From Deinococcus aquiradiocola (lineage in GTDB: Bacteria; Deinococcota; Deinococci; Deinococcales; Deinococcaceae), in the NCBI RefSeq assembly GCF_014646915.1, contig NZ_BMOE01000008.1:107664-171663 (forward strand): a DNA stretch of 64,000 nucleotides, read 5' to 3'. Below, piece by piece: positions 17,203 through 26,584 of the stretch. How positions within the stretch are numbered: position 1 is the stretch's first letter; the number at the start of each line of letters is the position of its first letter. The notes beneath the pieces were generated by a model. That model worked only from the letters and a program-made list of their open reading frames with translations. It did not search any database and was not told the DNA's origin. Made by a program: the position numbers and the translations under genes.

Positions 17203-18390
17203 GTGACTGTTCCCGCCAAGCCTCCGCTCCGTCCGGCCCGCGTGTTCGCGCTGCTGCGCGACGCGTCCCTGGCGTTCAGTCAGGACAACGCGCCGCGCCT
17301 CGCGGCCGCCCTCGCGTACTACGCGTTCAGCGCCATCGCGCCCCTGCTGTTCCTCGTCACGGTCGTCGCCGGGTACTTTCTCGGGCAGGCGAAAGTGCGC
17401 GCGCAGCTGTTCAACGCCCTGAACGACAGCGTCGGCCCGCAGGTGTCCACCTTCATCCAGACGCTCCTCCCGAAACTGTCCGGCGGGAACCTCACGTGGG
17501 CCAGCGTCATCGGCGGCGTCACGGTCTTCCTGACCGCCACCAGCCTCTTCGTGCAGCTGCAGGGCTCCCTGAACTCCCTGTGGGGCCTCGTGCCGCCCGA
17601 CGACACGCCCCCCACCCTCCTGCAGAACGTGTGGCTGATCGTCAAGACGCGCCTGATCGCCTTCGCGCTCGTGCTGCTGTTCGGGGCGTTCATCATCGCG
17701 TTCCTCGTCGGGAACACCGTCCTGTCCGCCGTCGCGTCCCGGCTGGGCGACACCATCGGGTTCGGCGCGTTCTTCGTGCGGATCGGGACGTTCCTGCTCT
17801 CGATGCTGCTGTTCACGCCCGTCTTCGCCAGCCTGTACAAGTTCCTGCCGAGCGTGAAACTCCCCTGGCGCGAGGTGTGGGTGGGTTCGGCCGTCACGGC
17901 CGCCCTGTTCACGCTGGGTCAGGTCCTGATCGGCCTGTACTTCGGGCGCATCGCGGGCAACAGCCCGTACGGCGCGGCCGCCGCGCTGTTCCTGATGCTG
18001 CTGTGGATCTACTACTCGTCCATGATCGTGTTCTTCGGCGCGGAGATCACGTGGGTGTACTCGCAGCAGTACGGTACCCGGCAGGGCGGCGCGGACAACA
18101 CCGAGAAGGCCGCTGCCGTCACCGAGCATTCCCGGCAGCTGGACGCAGGCGCGAGCGGCCCCGAGGCGCGCGCCCGTGCCGGTCAGGCCCGCGTGGCCGC
18201 CAAGAAGGACGCCCCCGAACCCCGGAGCCAGCAGGACACCCGCCCGCAGGGTGCGGTCACCCCACCCGCCCGCCCGCAGGACGCCCTGCCGAGCGTGTCC
18301 GCCGCACTGGCGCACGCGGCCGTGGCCGTCCTCGCCGTGCCGTCCGTGATCGTGCTGCGCGCCGTGCGCCTCGTCACGCGCCGCCGCTGA
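17203..18390 (+). CDS. YihY/BrkB-family inner membrane protein
   Basis: A 395-residue polytopic protein. RLAAALAYYAFSAIAPLLFLVTVVAGYFLG (residues about 28-57) is the family hallmark, and five further hydrophobic helices follow; YGAAAALFLMLLWIYYSSMIVFFGAEITWVYSQQYG closes the conserved core near residue 290. YihY/BrkB proteins were once mis-called RNase BN; their function is unsettled. Residues 300-365 are a hydrophilic Ala/Pro/Gln-rich linker, and the end (VSAALAHAAVAVLAVPSVIVL) looks like an extra helix, unusual for the family. GTG start chosen from the TACACT box. Confidence 0.85.
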   Translation: MTVPAKPPLRPARVFALLRDASLAFSQDNAPRLAAALAYYAFSAIAPLLFLVTVVAGYFLGQAKVRAQLFNALNDSVGPQVSTFIQTLLPKLSGGNLTWASVIGGVTVFLTATSLFVQLQGSLNSLWGLVPPDDTPPTLLQNVWLIVKTRLIAFALVLLFGAFIIAFLVGNTVLSAVASRLGDTIGFGAFFVRIGTFLLSMLLFTPVFASLYKFLPSVKLPWREVWVGSAVTAALFTLGQVLIGLYFGRIAGNSPYGAAAALFLMLLWIYYSSMIVFFGAEITWVYSQQYGTRQGGADNTEKAAAVTEHSRQLDAGASGPEARARAGQARVAAKKDAPEPRSQQDTRPQGAVTPPARPQDALPSVSAALAHAAVAVLAVPSVIVLRAVRLVTRRR

Positions 18391-18417
18391 CCCGACCCCA
18401 TCCGAGCACGACCGCGC

Positions 18418-18445
18418 CGGCCCGCACCCCCAGGAGGGCGGGCCG
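18418..18445 (+). terminator. Hairpin behind the YihY gene
   Basis: CGGCCCGC (18418-18425) pairs with GCGGGCCG (18438-18445). No T-tract; it borders the 167-bp repeat. Confidence 0.5.
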
Positions 18446-18450
18446 CTGCC

Positions 18451-18617
18451 ATACGGTTTTGATCCGATTCCAGGGATGCCGGAAGCAGCGAAGGCATCCC
18501 TTCTTGGGCAGAACGGACGCCCTGCAGGACGCCTGCCCGCTTCCATCTCCTCCAAACCGTACTTGTTGGCACTCGCTTCGCTCGGCTGAACTCGTAGAGT
18601 TCAGCTCAAAACCGTAT
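18451..18617. repeat. 167-bp dispersed element, copy A (MITE-like)
   Basis: Its ends are inverted: ATACGGTTTTGA at the left and TCAAAACCGTAT at the right. Inside are AGGGATGCC/GGCATCCCT (18471-18500) and, near the right end, GCTGAACTC-gta-GAGTTCAGC. Copy B at 59751-59917 has the same length, order and most bases. It encodes no protein. In both copies the right end lies directly behind the stop of a minus-strand gene (here hisA). Confidence 0.85.
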
Positions 18618-18624
18618 CATTTGA

Positions 18625-18639
18625 CCGGAGTCCGGCTTA
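18625..18639 (-). repeat. Post-stop palindrome CCGGACTCCGG behind hisA
   Basis: On the minus strand the hisA stop TAA is followed by GCCGGACTCCGG and then by copy A of the 167-bp element, joining both repeat families. Confidence 0.5.
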
Positions 18640-19344
18640 CAGCGGGTACGGCAGCGTGCCCTCGTAGATCGCGCGGCCCACGATGGCCCCCTCGATGCCC
18701 AGTTCCGTCAGCAGGTCCGCGTCCTGCGTGTTCGCCACGCCGCCGCCCACGATCAGGGTGTTCGTCCACAGCGTCCTCACCTGCGCCATCAGGTCCCGGT
18801 CCAGGCCGCGCAGCGTCCCATCGCGCGTCACGTCCGTGAAGATCAGCGTCTCCAGGCCCAGCTGCCCGAGCCGCGCCGTCATCTGCGCGACCTTCACGCC
18901 GCTCGCCTCCGCCCACCCGGACACCGCCACGTCCGGCCAGCGCGCGTCCAGGCTCACCACGACCGCCTCCGGCCCGTGTGCGTCCAGCAGCTGACCCACC
19001 AGTTCCGGGCGCTTCACGGCCGCCGTGCCGATCACGACGCGCGCCACGCCCAGCGCCAGCAGCGCCTCCGCGCTCTCCTGGTCACGGATGCCGCCGCCCA
19101 CCTCGACCGGCACGTCCAGCGTCTCCACGATCCGCCGGATCACGGCGCGGTTCTCGCCGCGCCCGGTCGCGGCATCCAGGTCCACGAGGTGCAGCAGCGG
19201 CGCACCCAGGCCCGCCCAGTGCCGCGCGGCCTCCAGCGGCGACTCGAAGTACACCGTCTCACGGTCCGGGTCGCCCTCGTAGAGGCGCACGGCCCGCCCA
19301 CCCTGAATGTCCACGCACGGGATGATCTGAGGCTTCACTGACAT
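18637..19344 (-). CDS. hisA: ProFAR isomerase HisA
   Basis: A 235-residue TIM barrel that isomerises the ProFAR intermediate of histidine synthesis. [19 protein letters not shown] (catalytic Asp about residue 11), [17 protein letters not shown] (about 80-96), [14 protein letters not shown] (about 165-178, catalytic Asp) and [16 protein letters not shown] are characteristic, and the internal half-barrel repeat is clear. It is separate from other his genes in this window. ATG 19344 follows TACACT by seven bases. Confidence 0.93.
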   Translation of the reverse strand: MSVKPQIIPCVDIQGGRAVRLYEGDPDRETVYFESPLEAARHWAGLGAPLLHLVDLDAATGRGENRAVIRRIVETLDVPVEVGGGIRDQESAEALLALGVARVVIGTAAVKRPELVGQLLDAHGPEAVVVSLDARWPDVAVSGWAEASGVKVAQMTARLGQLGLETLIFTDVTRDGTLRGLDRDLMAQVRTLWTNTLIVGGGVANTQDADLLTELGIEGAIVGRAIYEGTLPYPL

Positions 19345-19351
19345 GCCCAGA

Positions 19352-19357
19352 AGTGTA
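19352..19357 (-). promoter_or_regulatory. -10 box TACACT, 7 bases before ATG 19344 (hisA)
   Basis: Leaderless-type promoter on the minus strand, divergent from the GT4 gene promoter. Confidence 0.55.
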
Positions 19358-19398
19358 GAGCACGCCCGGCCCGCGCCGCCTCCGTCCCCGCAGGCTGA

Positions 19399-19404
19399 TA
19401 GACT
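19399..19404 (+). promoter_or_regulatory. -10 box TAGACT, 10 bases before GTG 19415
   Basis: Promoter of the glycosyltransferase gene; spacing at the long end of the leaderless range. Confidence 0.45.
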
Positions 19405-19414
19405 CGCTCAGACT

Positions 19415-20572
19415 GTGCGTATCGGCTTCGTGACCGCCACCTACCTGCCCTCCCGGAACGGAGTGGCGACCAGCAGCGCCCTGTTCGCGCAGGGACTGCG
19501 GGACCTGGGGCATGAGGTGCGCATCTTCGCGCCCGTCCACCCCGCCCAGCAGCCCGAGGACGGCGTGTACCGCCTGCCCAGCAGCTCCTGGGGCACGCCC
19601 GCCGACTACCCGCTGCTGCTGTGGCCGAGCCGCCCGGTCGTCGCGCGCCTCCCGCTCTTCGATCTGGACGTCGTCCACACCATGCATCCCTTCCTGGCCG
19701 GGCAGCTCGCGTCGCTGTGGGCGCGCCGCATCGCCGCGCACCGCCGCCGCCGCGTGCCGCTCGTGTTCACGGCGCACACCCAGTACGAGCAGTACCTGCA
19801 CTACGCGCGCGTGCCGCGCCGCGCCGGCAGTTCCCTGGTCCGCGCGCACGTCACGGCCTTCGCGCGGCACGTCTCGCAGGTCCTCGTGCCGGGTCAGGCG
19901 ATGGCCGACATGCTCGCCCGCTACGGGTACGACGGTCCCGTCACGACCCTCCCCAACCCCGTGAACCTCGCCAACTTCGCCGCCGCGACCGGCGCGGGCA
20001 TCCGCGCGCAGTACGGCGTGCCGCAGCACGCGCCGCTCGTCCTGAGCCTCGGCCGTCTCGCGCCCGAAAAGAACCTCCCCGCGCTCCTCGACGCCTTCCG
20101 CATCGCCCGCACCCGGCAGCCGGACCTGCACCTGCTGATCGTCGGGGACGGCCCCAGCCGCGCCGCCCTCGCCGCGCACGCCGGGGAGAACGTCACCTTC
20201 GCGGGCGGCGTCCCGTACCCGCAGGTGCCGGACGTGCTCGCCGCAGCCGACGTGTTCCTCACGGCCAGCGAGAGCGAGGTGCTGCCCATGTCCATGATCG
20301 AGGCGCTCGCCGCCGGAGCGCCCCTCGTCGCCGCGCGCAGCCCCGCCGCCCTCGACCTGATCCGGCCCGGCCAGAACGGCCTGCTGAGTGGCGCCGCGCC
20401 CGCCGCGCTCGCCGACACCCTCCTGCGCGCCCTGCGCCCGGACCTGCTCCCGCAGCTGCGCGCCGGGGCGCTCGCGTCCGCGCAGACGTACGACGTGCGC
20501 GTCCGCGCCGCCGAACTCGCCCGGCACTACGAACGCCTCATCCAGGCCCCCTGGACGCCCGGCCGCATCTGA
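19415..20572 (+). CDS. Glycosyltransferase family 4
   Basis: A 385-residue GT-B enzyme. It starts [40 protein letters not shown], the N-terminal Rossmann domain of lipid glycosyltransferases such as those making glucosyl-diacylglycerol. The C-terminal donor domain has [10 protein letters not shown] (about residue 212) and [23 protein letters not shown] (E-x7-E motif). Likely membrane-surface glycolipid or polysaccharide synthesis. GTG 19415 chosen since upstream in-frame residues overlap the hisA promoter and the conserved fold begins here. Confidence 0.82.
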   Translation: MRIGFVTATYLPSRNGVATSSALFAQGLRDLGHEVRIFAPVHPAQQPEDGVYRLPSSSWGTPADYPLLLWPSRPVVARLPLFDLDVVHTMHPFLAGQLASLWARRIAAHRRRRVPLVFTAHTQYEQYLHYARVPRRAGSSLVRAHVTAFARHVSQVLVPGQAMADMLARYGYDGPVTTLPNPVNLANFAAATGAGIRAQYGVPQHAPLVLSLGRLAPEKNLPALLDAFRIARTRQPDLHLLIVGDGPSRAALAAHAGENVTFAGGVPYPQVPDVLAAADVFLTASESEVLPMSMIEALAAGAPLVAARSPAALDLIRPGQNGLLSGAAPAALADTLLRALRPDLLPQLRAGALASAQTYDVRVRAAELARHYERLIQAPWTPGRI

Positions 20573-20597
20573 CGCCCGGCCGTGCGCGCCGCACGGG

Positions 20598-20603
20598 CAT
20601 ACT
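20598..20603 (+). promoter_or_regulatory. -10 box CATACT, 6 bases before ATG 20610
   Basis: Leaderless-type spacing to a mini-ORF, not to the VOC gene itself. Confidence 0.45.
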
Positions 20604-20609
20604 CGGGAC

Positions 20610-20675
20610 ATGACACGCAGGAGCACACCATGCAGCAGGGGTCCTGCCCGCCCCCCATGCAGGCGGAACGGATGA
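20610..20675 (+). CDS. 21-residue leader ORF coupled to the VOC gene
   Basis: ATG 20610 follows CATACT by exactly six bases, the same geometry as the leaderless genes. The frame (MTRRSTPCSRGP...) ends with TGA 20673-20675 and overlaps the VOC start as ATGA. The peptide is basic and cysteine-containing and looks like nothing known. It probably serves to bring ribosomes to the VOC start. Confidence 0.4.
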   Translation: MTRRSTPCSRGPARPPCRRNG

Positions 20676-21115
20676 CCCGCACGGACGGCCTCCCGGCAGG
20701 CGGCTTCAACGCTCTCGTCCCGGAATTCGACGTGACGGACCTGCCGCGCAGCCTGCACTTCTGGTGCGCGGGCCTGGGGTTCACGGTCGCGTACGGACGG
20801 CCCGAGAGCGGCTTCGCGTACCTGGAGCGTGAGGGCGCGCAGGTGATGCTGTGCCGCATGGACGGCACGTGGCAGACCGGCCCGCACGAGTACCCGCTCG
20901 GCCGGGGCCTGAACTTCCAGATTGCGGTCACGGACGTCACGGCCGTCCTGGCGGGCCTGGAGCGCCTGAACTGGCCGCTGTTCCGCCCGCTGCGGGACGT
21001 GTGGCGCGTGACGGGCGACCGGCAGAGCGGCGACCGGGAGTTCCTGGTGCAGGACCCGGACGGGTACCTGCTGAGGTTTTCGCAGGGCCTCGGCGAGCGC
21101 CCGCTCGACCCGTAG
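20672..21115 (+). CDS. VOC-family (glyoxalase/bleomycin-resistance-like) protein
   Basis: A 147-residue protein with two beta-alpha-beta-beta-beta units: LVPEFDVTDLPRSLHFWCAGLGFTVAYGRPESGFAYLEREGAQVMLC (residues about 15-62) and FQIAVTDVTAVLAGLERLNWPL...FLVQDPDGYLLRFSQ (about 78-137). The layout resembles bleomycin-binding proteins, but VOC members also include dioxygenases and isomerases. Start ATG 20672 was preferred because it overlaps the stop of the leaderless mini-ORF; ATG 20630 with an AGGAG six bases upstream is a real alternative adding 14 residues. Confidence 0.75.
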   Translation: MTRTDGLPAGGFNALVPEFDVTDLPRSLHFWCAGLGFTVAYGRPESGFAYLEREGAQVMLCRMDGTWQTGPHEYPLGRGLNFQIAVTDVTAVLAGLERLNWPLFRPLRDVWRVTGDRQSGDREFLVQDPDGYLLRFSQGLGERPLDP

Positions 21116-21139
21116 GACCTCTGCCCCGTGAACAGGGGA

Positions 21140-21168
21140 GGGCGTGCGGGAAAGCTCGCCGCACACCC
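21140..21168. terminator. Hairpin between convergent VOC and metY genes
   Basis: GGGCGTGCGG (21140-21149) pairs with CCGCACACCC (21159-21168) with one G-T pair. Confidence 0.55.
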
Positions 21169-21237
21169 TCCTTCAAACCGTACCCGTCGGTGCTCGCTTC
21201 GCCCGGCTGAACTCCAGAAGTTCAGCGCCACCCGGTG

Positions 21238-21240
<3 letters not shown>
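21165..21240 (-). repeat. Partial copy (right half) of the 167-bp element behind metY
   Basis: CTTCAAACCGTAC...TGCTCGCTTCGCCCGGCTGAACTccagaAGTTCAGC matches the right half of copies A and B. Its end is the metY stop codon (TGA on minus, 21240-21238). Confidence 0.7.
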
Positions 21241-22530
<1,290 letters not shown>

Positions 22531-22535
22531 GCGTC

Positions 22536-22541
22536 ATGATA
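22536..22541 (-). promoter_or_regulatory. -10 box TATCAT, 5 bases before ATG 22530 (metY)
   Basis: Leaderless-type, back to back with the Nudix promoter 16 bp away. Confidence 0.5.
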
Positions 22542-22557
22542 CCGCCGCCCCGGCCGG

Positions 22558-22563
22558 TACACT
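22558..22563 (+). promoter_or_regulatory. -10 box TACACT, 6 bases before GTG 22570
   Basis: Leaderless-type promoter of the tandem Nudix gene. Confidence 0.55.
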
Positions 22564-22569
22564 GACCGG

Positions 22570-23535
22570 GTGTCATACATGGGCGACCTCCGGACGCTGC
22601 TCGGGCCGCGCCCTCTGTTCAGCGTGGGCGTGAGTGCGGTCCTGCAGGACGATGCGGGCGGGTGGCTGCTGCAGCGCCGCAGCGACAACGGCCTGTGGGG
22701 CGTGCCGGGCGGCGGGGTGGAGCCGGGCGAGACCTTCGAGGAGGCGGCCGCGCGGGAACTGCACGAGGAGACGGGCCTGACGGGCGTGACGCTCGCCCCG
22801 TGGGGCACGCTGAGCGGCCCGGAGATGCATCACGTGTACCCGAACGGCGACGAGGTGTTCCTGGTGGGCCGCGCGTTCCGGGGCACCCTGAGCGCGGCGC
22901 AGCTGAGCAGGGCGACGCTCGGCAGCGACGGCGAGACGCTGGAACTGCGCGTCTTCGCGCTGGACGACCTGCCTGCCCTGAGCGGCGCGGTGGAACGCTG
23001 GGCGGCGCGGCAGCTGCGGGCCGAGCGGGGCCTCCCGGCACGGCCGGACCTGCAGCCGGTCCCGCGTGCCGTGCAGGCGGGCGGGAATCACCTGGCGGAG
23101 CTGCGGGCCGTGCTCGGTCCGCGCCCGCTGTTCGCGCCGGGAGCGAACGTGATCGTGCAGGACGACGCGGGCCGCGTGCTGCTGCTGCGTCACGCCGGGA
23201 CGGGCCGCTGGACGCTGCCGGGCGGCAGTCTGGAGCTCGGGGAGTCGCTCGTGCAGGGCGCGCAGCGGGAACTGCTGGAGGAGACGGGCCTGCGCGCCGC
23301 GCAGCTGGAGGAACTGGAGTTCTACGCCGGGGCCGCGTACCGCTTCACGTACCCGCACGGCGACGTGATCGACAACGTCGCCGTGCTGTACCGCGCGCAC
23401 GGCGTGACGGGCACGCTCACCCCGCAGGTGAGCGAGGTCCTGGAGGCCGCGTGGTTCGCGCCGCCGGACCTGCCCGGCCCGGACGACCTGAGCGGCCCCC
23501 TGATCCGCGCCATGCTGCAGCGCCTGCACTCCTGA
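22570..23535 (+). CDS. Tandem two-domain Nudix hydrolase
   Basis: A 321-residue protein made of two homologous halves. Each begins with L-R-x-x-L-G-P-R-P-L-F and each has a full Nudix box: GVEPGETFEEAAARELHEETG (21 residues as written would be GVEPGE..RELHEETG; about residues 47-68) and GSLELGE..RELLEETG (about residues 222-243). Nudix enzymes cleave nucleoside diphosphates linked to another moiety X. Both sets of catalytic glutamates are present, so both sites may work. The near-identical starts of the halves point to internal duplication. Substrate unknown. Confidence 0.9.
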   Translation: MSYMGDLRTLLGPRPLFSVGVSAVLQDDAGGWLLQRRSDNGLWGVPGGGVEPGETFEEAAARELHEETGLTGVTLAPWGTLSGPEMHHVYPNGDEVFLVGRAFRGTLSAAQLSRATLGSDGETLELRVFALDDLPALSGAVERWAARQLRAERGLPARPDLQPVPRAVQAGGNHLAELRAVLGPRPLFAPGANVIVQDDAGRVLLLRHAGTGRWTLPGGSLELGESLVQGAQRELLEETGLRAAQLEELEFYAGAAYRFTYPHGDVIDNVAVLYRAHGVTGTLTPQVSEVLEAAWFAPPDLPGPDDLSGPLIRAMLQRLHS

Positions 23536-23605
23536 GCCGGACACCGTACGTGTTGCCTCTCGCTCCACTCGGCCACACCCCGGGGTTCAGCTCCATTTGG
23601 GATCA
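23533..23605. repeat. Degenerate repeat copy filling the gap between Nudix and DUF3809 stops
   Basis: ACCGTACGTGTTGCCTCTCG..CTCGGCC...GGTTCAGCTCCATTTGGGATCA follows copy A base order with many substitutions. Its two outer triplets are the stop codons of the two convergent genes. Confidence 0.6.
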
Positions 23606-24076
23606 GTCCGGTGCGGGGAGGCTGCGCGTCACGCCTTCCGGCAGTTCCCGCGCGAGGCGTGCCAGGGTGCGTTCGGCCGCGGCGCGCATCATCTTCTCGA
23701 AGGCCGCGCCGCCCCACTTCTCGGCGCTCGGGACGCTCAGGTGCGCCGTGAACCGGAACGCGTACGTCAGGGTGGACCCGTCCGCCTGCCCGTCCCCGTT
23801 CAGTTCGATCCACGCGCGCTCGTCCGGCAGGGCCTGCGCGTCCAGGCGCGCGCCGCCGGGCGTGTCCGTCACGCGGCTGTGCAGCGGCAGGTCCACCTCG
23901 CCCAGCATGGGGACGTTCACGAGCAGCACGGCCCGCACGTCCCGCCCCTGCACCTGCAGGTCCTGCAGGAACCGCACGCCCGCCAGGGACCGGGCCGGGT
24001 CGCGCAGGAACGCGAGCGCCTCGGCGGGCGTGCCGGGGTGCTGCAGGATGAAGCGCTGCTCGGCCTCGATCTTCAA
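23603..24076 (-). CDS. DUF3809 protein
   Basis: A 157-residue protein (MKIEAEQRFILQHPGTPAEALAFLRDPARSLAGVRFLQDL...) that I recognise as the Deinococcus-Thermus DUF3809 family. The layout (N-terminal strand, helix with a P-A-x-A-L-x-F-L pattern, long antiparallel strands, C-terminal helix KWGGAAFEKMMRAAAERTLARLA) suggests an SRPBCC-like ligand-binding fold. It starts 3 bp after the DUF3248 stop, so the two form an operon. Function unknown. Confidence 0.7.
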   Translation of the reverse strand: MKIEAEQRFILQHPGTPAEALAFLRDPARSLAGVRFLQDLQVQGRDVRAVLLVNVPMLGEVDLPLHSRVTDTPGGARLDAQALPDERAWIELNGDGQADGSTLTYAFRFTAHLSVPSAEKWGGAAFEKMMRAAAERTLARLARELPEGVTRSLPAPD

Positions 24077-24079
24077 CGC

Positions 24080-24313
24080 TCAGTCCACCCACTCGATACT
24101 GATGTGCCCCGACTCCAGCGCCGCCTGCAGCTCCTGGTCGGTGGCGCTGCGCAGGCGCGGCAGGTGCGCGAAGCGGGGCGTGGCCGACGCGAAGCCCAGG
24201 CGCACGATCACGTCGTCGGACGCGTCGTCCTTGCCGATGCGCCACACGAGCTGCCCCCCCAGCGCCTCGAGGGTCGCGAGCTGGGGGGGCAGCTGGAGGG
24301 CGTCGTCGCTCAT
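24080..24313 (-). CDS. DUF3248 small protein
   Basis: A 77-residue protein (MSDDALQLPPQLATLEALGGQLVWRIGKDDASDDVIVRLGFASATPRFAHLP...). Compact alpha/beta, no membrane segment; matches my recollection of DUF3248. The frame also has an ATG at 24331, but TACAAT (24325-24320) with a six-base gap points to ATG 24313 as the leaderless start. First gene of a two-gene operon with DUF3809. Confidence 0.65.
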   Translation of the reverse strand: MSDDALQLPPQLATLEALGGQLVWRIGKDDASDDVIVRLGFASATPRFAHLPRLRSATDQELQAALESGHISIEWVD

Positions 24314-24319
24314 GCCCGC

Positions 24320-24325
24320 ATTGTA
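24320..24325 (-). promoter_or_regulatory. -10 box TACAAT, 6 bases before ATG 24313
   Basis: Leaderless-type promoter of the DUF3248-DUF3809 pair. Confidence 0.55.
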
Positions 24326-24425
24326 GTGCATTTGCCGGAGCGGCGGTTTCCGCCCCGTGGGGGCTGTGCGTGCGGGAACGGCGTCGTGGAGGGCCTGGGG
24401 GCGGGATCAGCCGGGGGTCGGCCGG

Positions 24426-25253
24426 TCAGTGGGCGAGCAGGTCGGCGCTCAGGTCTTCGGGCTTGATGGCGCCCGTCATGACGGACACCGTGTCGGCCAT
24501 GCTGATCTTCCTGGGGTTCAGGAGGGCGGCGCGTTTGCCCATGCGGTGCACGTGGATGCGGTCGGCGATCTCGAAGACGTGCGGCATGTTGTGGCTGATC
24601 AGGATGACGGGCAGGCCGTTGTCGCGCACCTGCCGGATCAGGTCGAGGACCATGTTGCCCTCGCGCACGCCGAGCGCGGCGGTCGGTTCGTCCATGATGA
24701 CGACGTGCCGCGCGAACGCCGCGCTGCGCGCCACGGCCACGCCCTGCCGCTGCCCGCCGGACAGCGTCTCGACCGGCTGTTTCATGCTCTTGATGGCGAA
24801 CTGCAGGCCCGACATGTGGCGCACCGCCTCGTCGTGCATCTTCTTCTTGTCGAGCACCTTGAAGAGCCGTCCGAGCGGGCCGGGACGCAGGATCTCGCGG
24901 CCCAGGAACAGGTTCTCGGCGATGGTCATGGCGGGCGCCACCGCGAGGTCCTGGTACACGGTCTCGATGCCGTTCTTGCGGGCGTCGATGGGGCTCTTGA
25001 AGTGCACCTGCTGCCCGTCGAGGTAGATCTCGCCGCTGTCGGGGATGGTCGCGCCGGACAGCGCCTTGATGAGGCTGGATTTCCCGGCGCCGTTGTCACC
25101 GATGACCGCCATGATCTCGCCGGGGCGCAGTTCGAAGTCGGCGCCGCCCATGGCGACCACCGAGCCGTACTTCTTGACGAGGTTGCGGGCCTCCATCACG
25201 AGGGGACGGGCGGGCGTGGGCTGCGGGGCGGGCACGTTCTGCAGGGCGGTCAT
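24426..25253 (-). CDS. CUT2-type sugar ABC transporter ATP-binding protein (FrcA-like)
   Basis: A 275-residue single ABC domain: Walker A GDNGAGKSS (about residues 58-66), signature LSGGQRQGVAVARS (about 156-169) and Walker B VVIMDEPTAALG (about 176-187). Ribose-type RbsA has two fused domains; the single-domain size and EIYLDGQQVHFKSPIDARKNGIETVYQDLA fit FrcA, the fructose importer ATPase of rhizobia. ATG 25253 shares one base with the permease stop (TGATG). Last gene of the operon. The sugar is an inference from homology only. Confidence 0.85.
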   Translation of the reverse strand: MTALQNVPAPQPTPARPLVMEARNLVKKYGSVVAMGGADFELRPGEIMAVIGDNGAGKSSLIKALSGATIPDSGEIYLDGQQVHFKSPIDARKNGIETVYQDLAVAPAMTIAENLFLGREILRPGPLGRLFKVLDKKKMHDEAVRHMSGLQFAIKSMKQPVETLSGGQRQGVAVARSAAFARHVVIMDEPTAALGVREGNMVLDLIRQVRDNGLPVILISHNMPHVFEIADRIHVHRMGKRAALLNPRKISMADTVSVMTGAIKPEDLSADLLAH

Positions 25254-26251
25254 CAGGACTTCCTCCGGGAGAACTGGTCGAGGGCGACCGCGAGAATGAT
25301 CAGGATGCCGGTGATGAGGTTCTGGTACACGCTGTCCAGGCCCATCAGGGTCAGGCCGCTGCGGAACACGCCCACGATGAGCGCGCCGATCAGGGTGCCG
25401 AGCACGTTGCCGCGCCCGCCGAAGAGGCTGGTGCCGCCGATCACGACGGCCGTGATGCTTTCGAGGTTCTCGGTGGTGCCCGCCTCGGGGGACGCGCCGC
25501 CGATGCGTTCCAGCAGCAGCAGGGCCGCCACGCCGTACAGCAGGCCCGCGAAGGTGTACACCGACATCAGCAGGCGGTTCTGCGGGATGCCGCTCAGGCG
25601 GACCGCTTCGGGGTTGTTGCCGAGCGCGTAGATGTGACGGCCCGGCGCGGTGAAGTTCAGGTGCAGCCACGTCACGAAGAACAGCGCCACCATCAGCAGC
25701 GACCCGTACGTGAAGGGCGTGCCGAACACGCTGAAGCGGTGCGCGAGGAACGTCAGGCCGTCCGGGGGCATGGCGACGCTGGTCGAGTGGCTGTAGATCT
25801 TCACGGCCGCGAACACGATGGAGTACATGCCGAGCGTCACGATGAACGGCGGGAGCTTCCATTTCGTGATGAGCAGGCCGTTGAGCCAGCCGACGAACGC
25901 GCCGACCGCGAAGCCCGCCAGGATGGCCAGCACGACCGGGACGCCCTGCTCGACGGCGAGCTTGCCGATCACCATGCTGGAGAGCGCCATGATCATCCCG
26001 CAGCTCAGGTCGATGCCGGCCGTCAGGATGATGAGCGTCTGCGCGATGGCGATCACGCCCACGAACGACGCCTGCTGCAGGATCAGCGAGAAGGTGTTCA
26101 GGGTCAGGAAGCGGCTGGACTGCGTCGCGAAGAACAGGCACGCGAGCAGCAGCGCGATCAGCGGGCCGAGCGTGCTGAGGTTCGGCACCTGGAAGCGCCG
26201 CAGGCCTGCGCCGGGCGCTGCGGGCGTGGGGGTGGGGGTGGACTGTGTCAT
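25253..26251 (-). CDS. CUT2-type sugar ABC transporter permease (FrcC-like)
   Basis: A 332-residue membrane protein with eight to ten helices. QTLIILTAGIDLSCGMIMALSS and TAVVIGGTSLFGGRGNVLGTLIGALIVG are the conserved permease motifs of the ribose/xylose/fructose class. The strong RBS GGAGGT five bases before ATG 26251 fixes the start; the open frame runs further upstream without coding character. It overlaps the ATPase gene by TGATG. It is separated from the binding-protein gene by 333 bp. Confidence 0.85.
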   Translation of the reverse strand: MTQSTPTPTPAAPGAGLRRFQVPNLSTLGPLIALLLACLFFATQSSRFLTLNTFSLILQQASFVGVIAIAQTLIILTAGIDLSCGMIMALSSMVIGKLAVEQGVPVVLAILAGFAVGAFVGWLNGLLITKWKLPPFIVTLGMYSIVFAAVKIYSHSTSVAMPPDGLTFLAHRFSVFGTPFTYGSLLMVALFFVTWLHLNFTAPGRHIYALGNNPEAVRLSGIPQNRLLMSVYTFAGLLYGVAALLLLERIGGASPEAGTTENLESITAVVIGGTSLFGGRGNVLGTLIGALIVGVFRSGLTLMGLDSVYQNLITGILIILAVALDQFSRRKS

Positions 26252-26584
26252 CTGGACCTCCTCGGTCAGCGCGGTGACCGTCGGGCGGGACGGGGGCGGC
26301 CTTACGGGTCGCGGACGGACGGTGCGGGCCGGACTGGCCGTGCTGCGAAAGGCAAAGGGGTGACGCTCAATATGCGCCCGTGTCGTCCGGTGTGCAGCAA
26401 CCTGCGGGGCGGGTGCGGCTGGCCGGGGCGCGGTCTGTGTTGCGGGGCGTTCTGTGTTGCCTGCCGTGAATCGGGGCGCGGGGCTGAACGACATGAGCCA
26501 TGAACTTCGGGCGTGACCCTTGTTCACAGCTCATGTTGTGCGCGGGGCGGTCAGGTCAGGCGCGGCGCGCCCGGCCGTGCGGGA
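26252..26584. other. 333-bp spacer between binding-protein and permease genes, no gene seen
   Basis: No ORF with coding character, no terminator with T-tract and no clear promoter. Long spacers after a binding-protein gene often let the cell make more of it than of the permease. The GGAGGT ribosome-binding site of the permease is at the left end. Confidence 0.5.
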
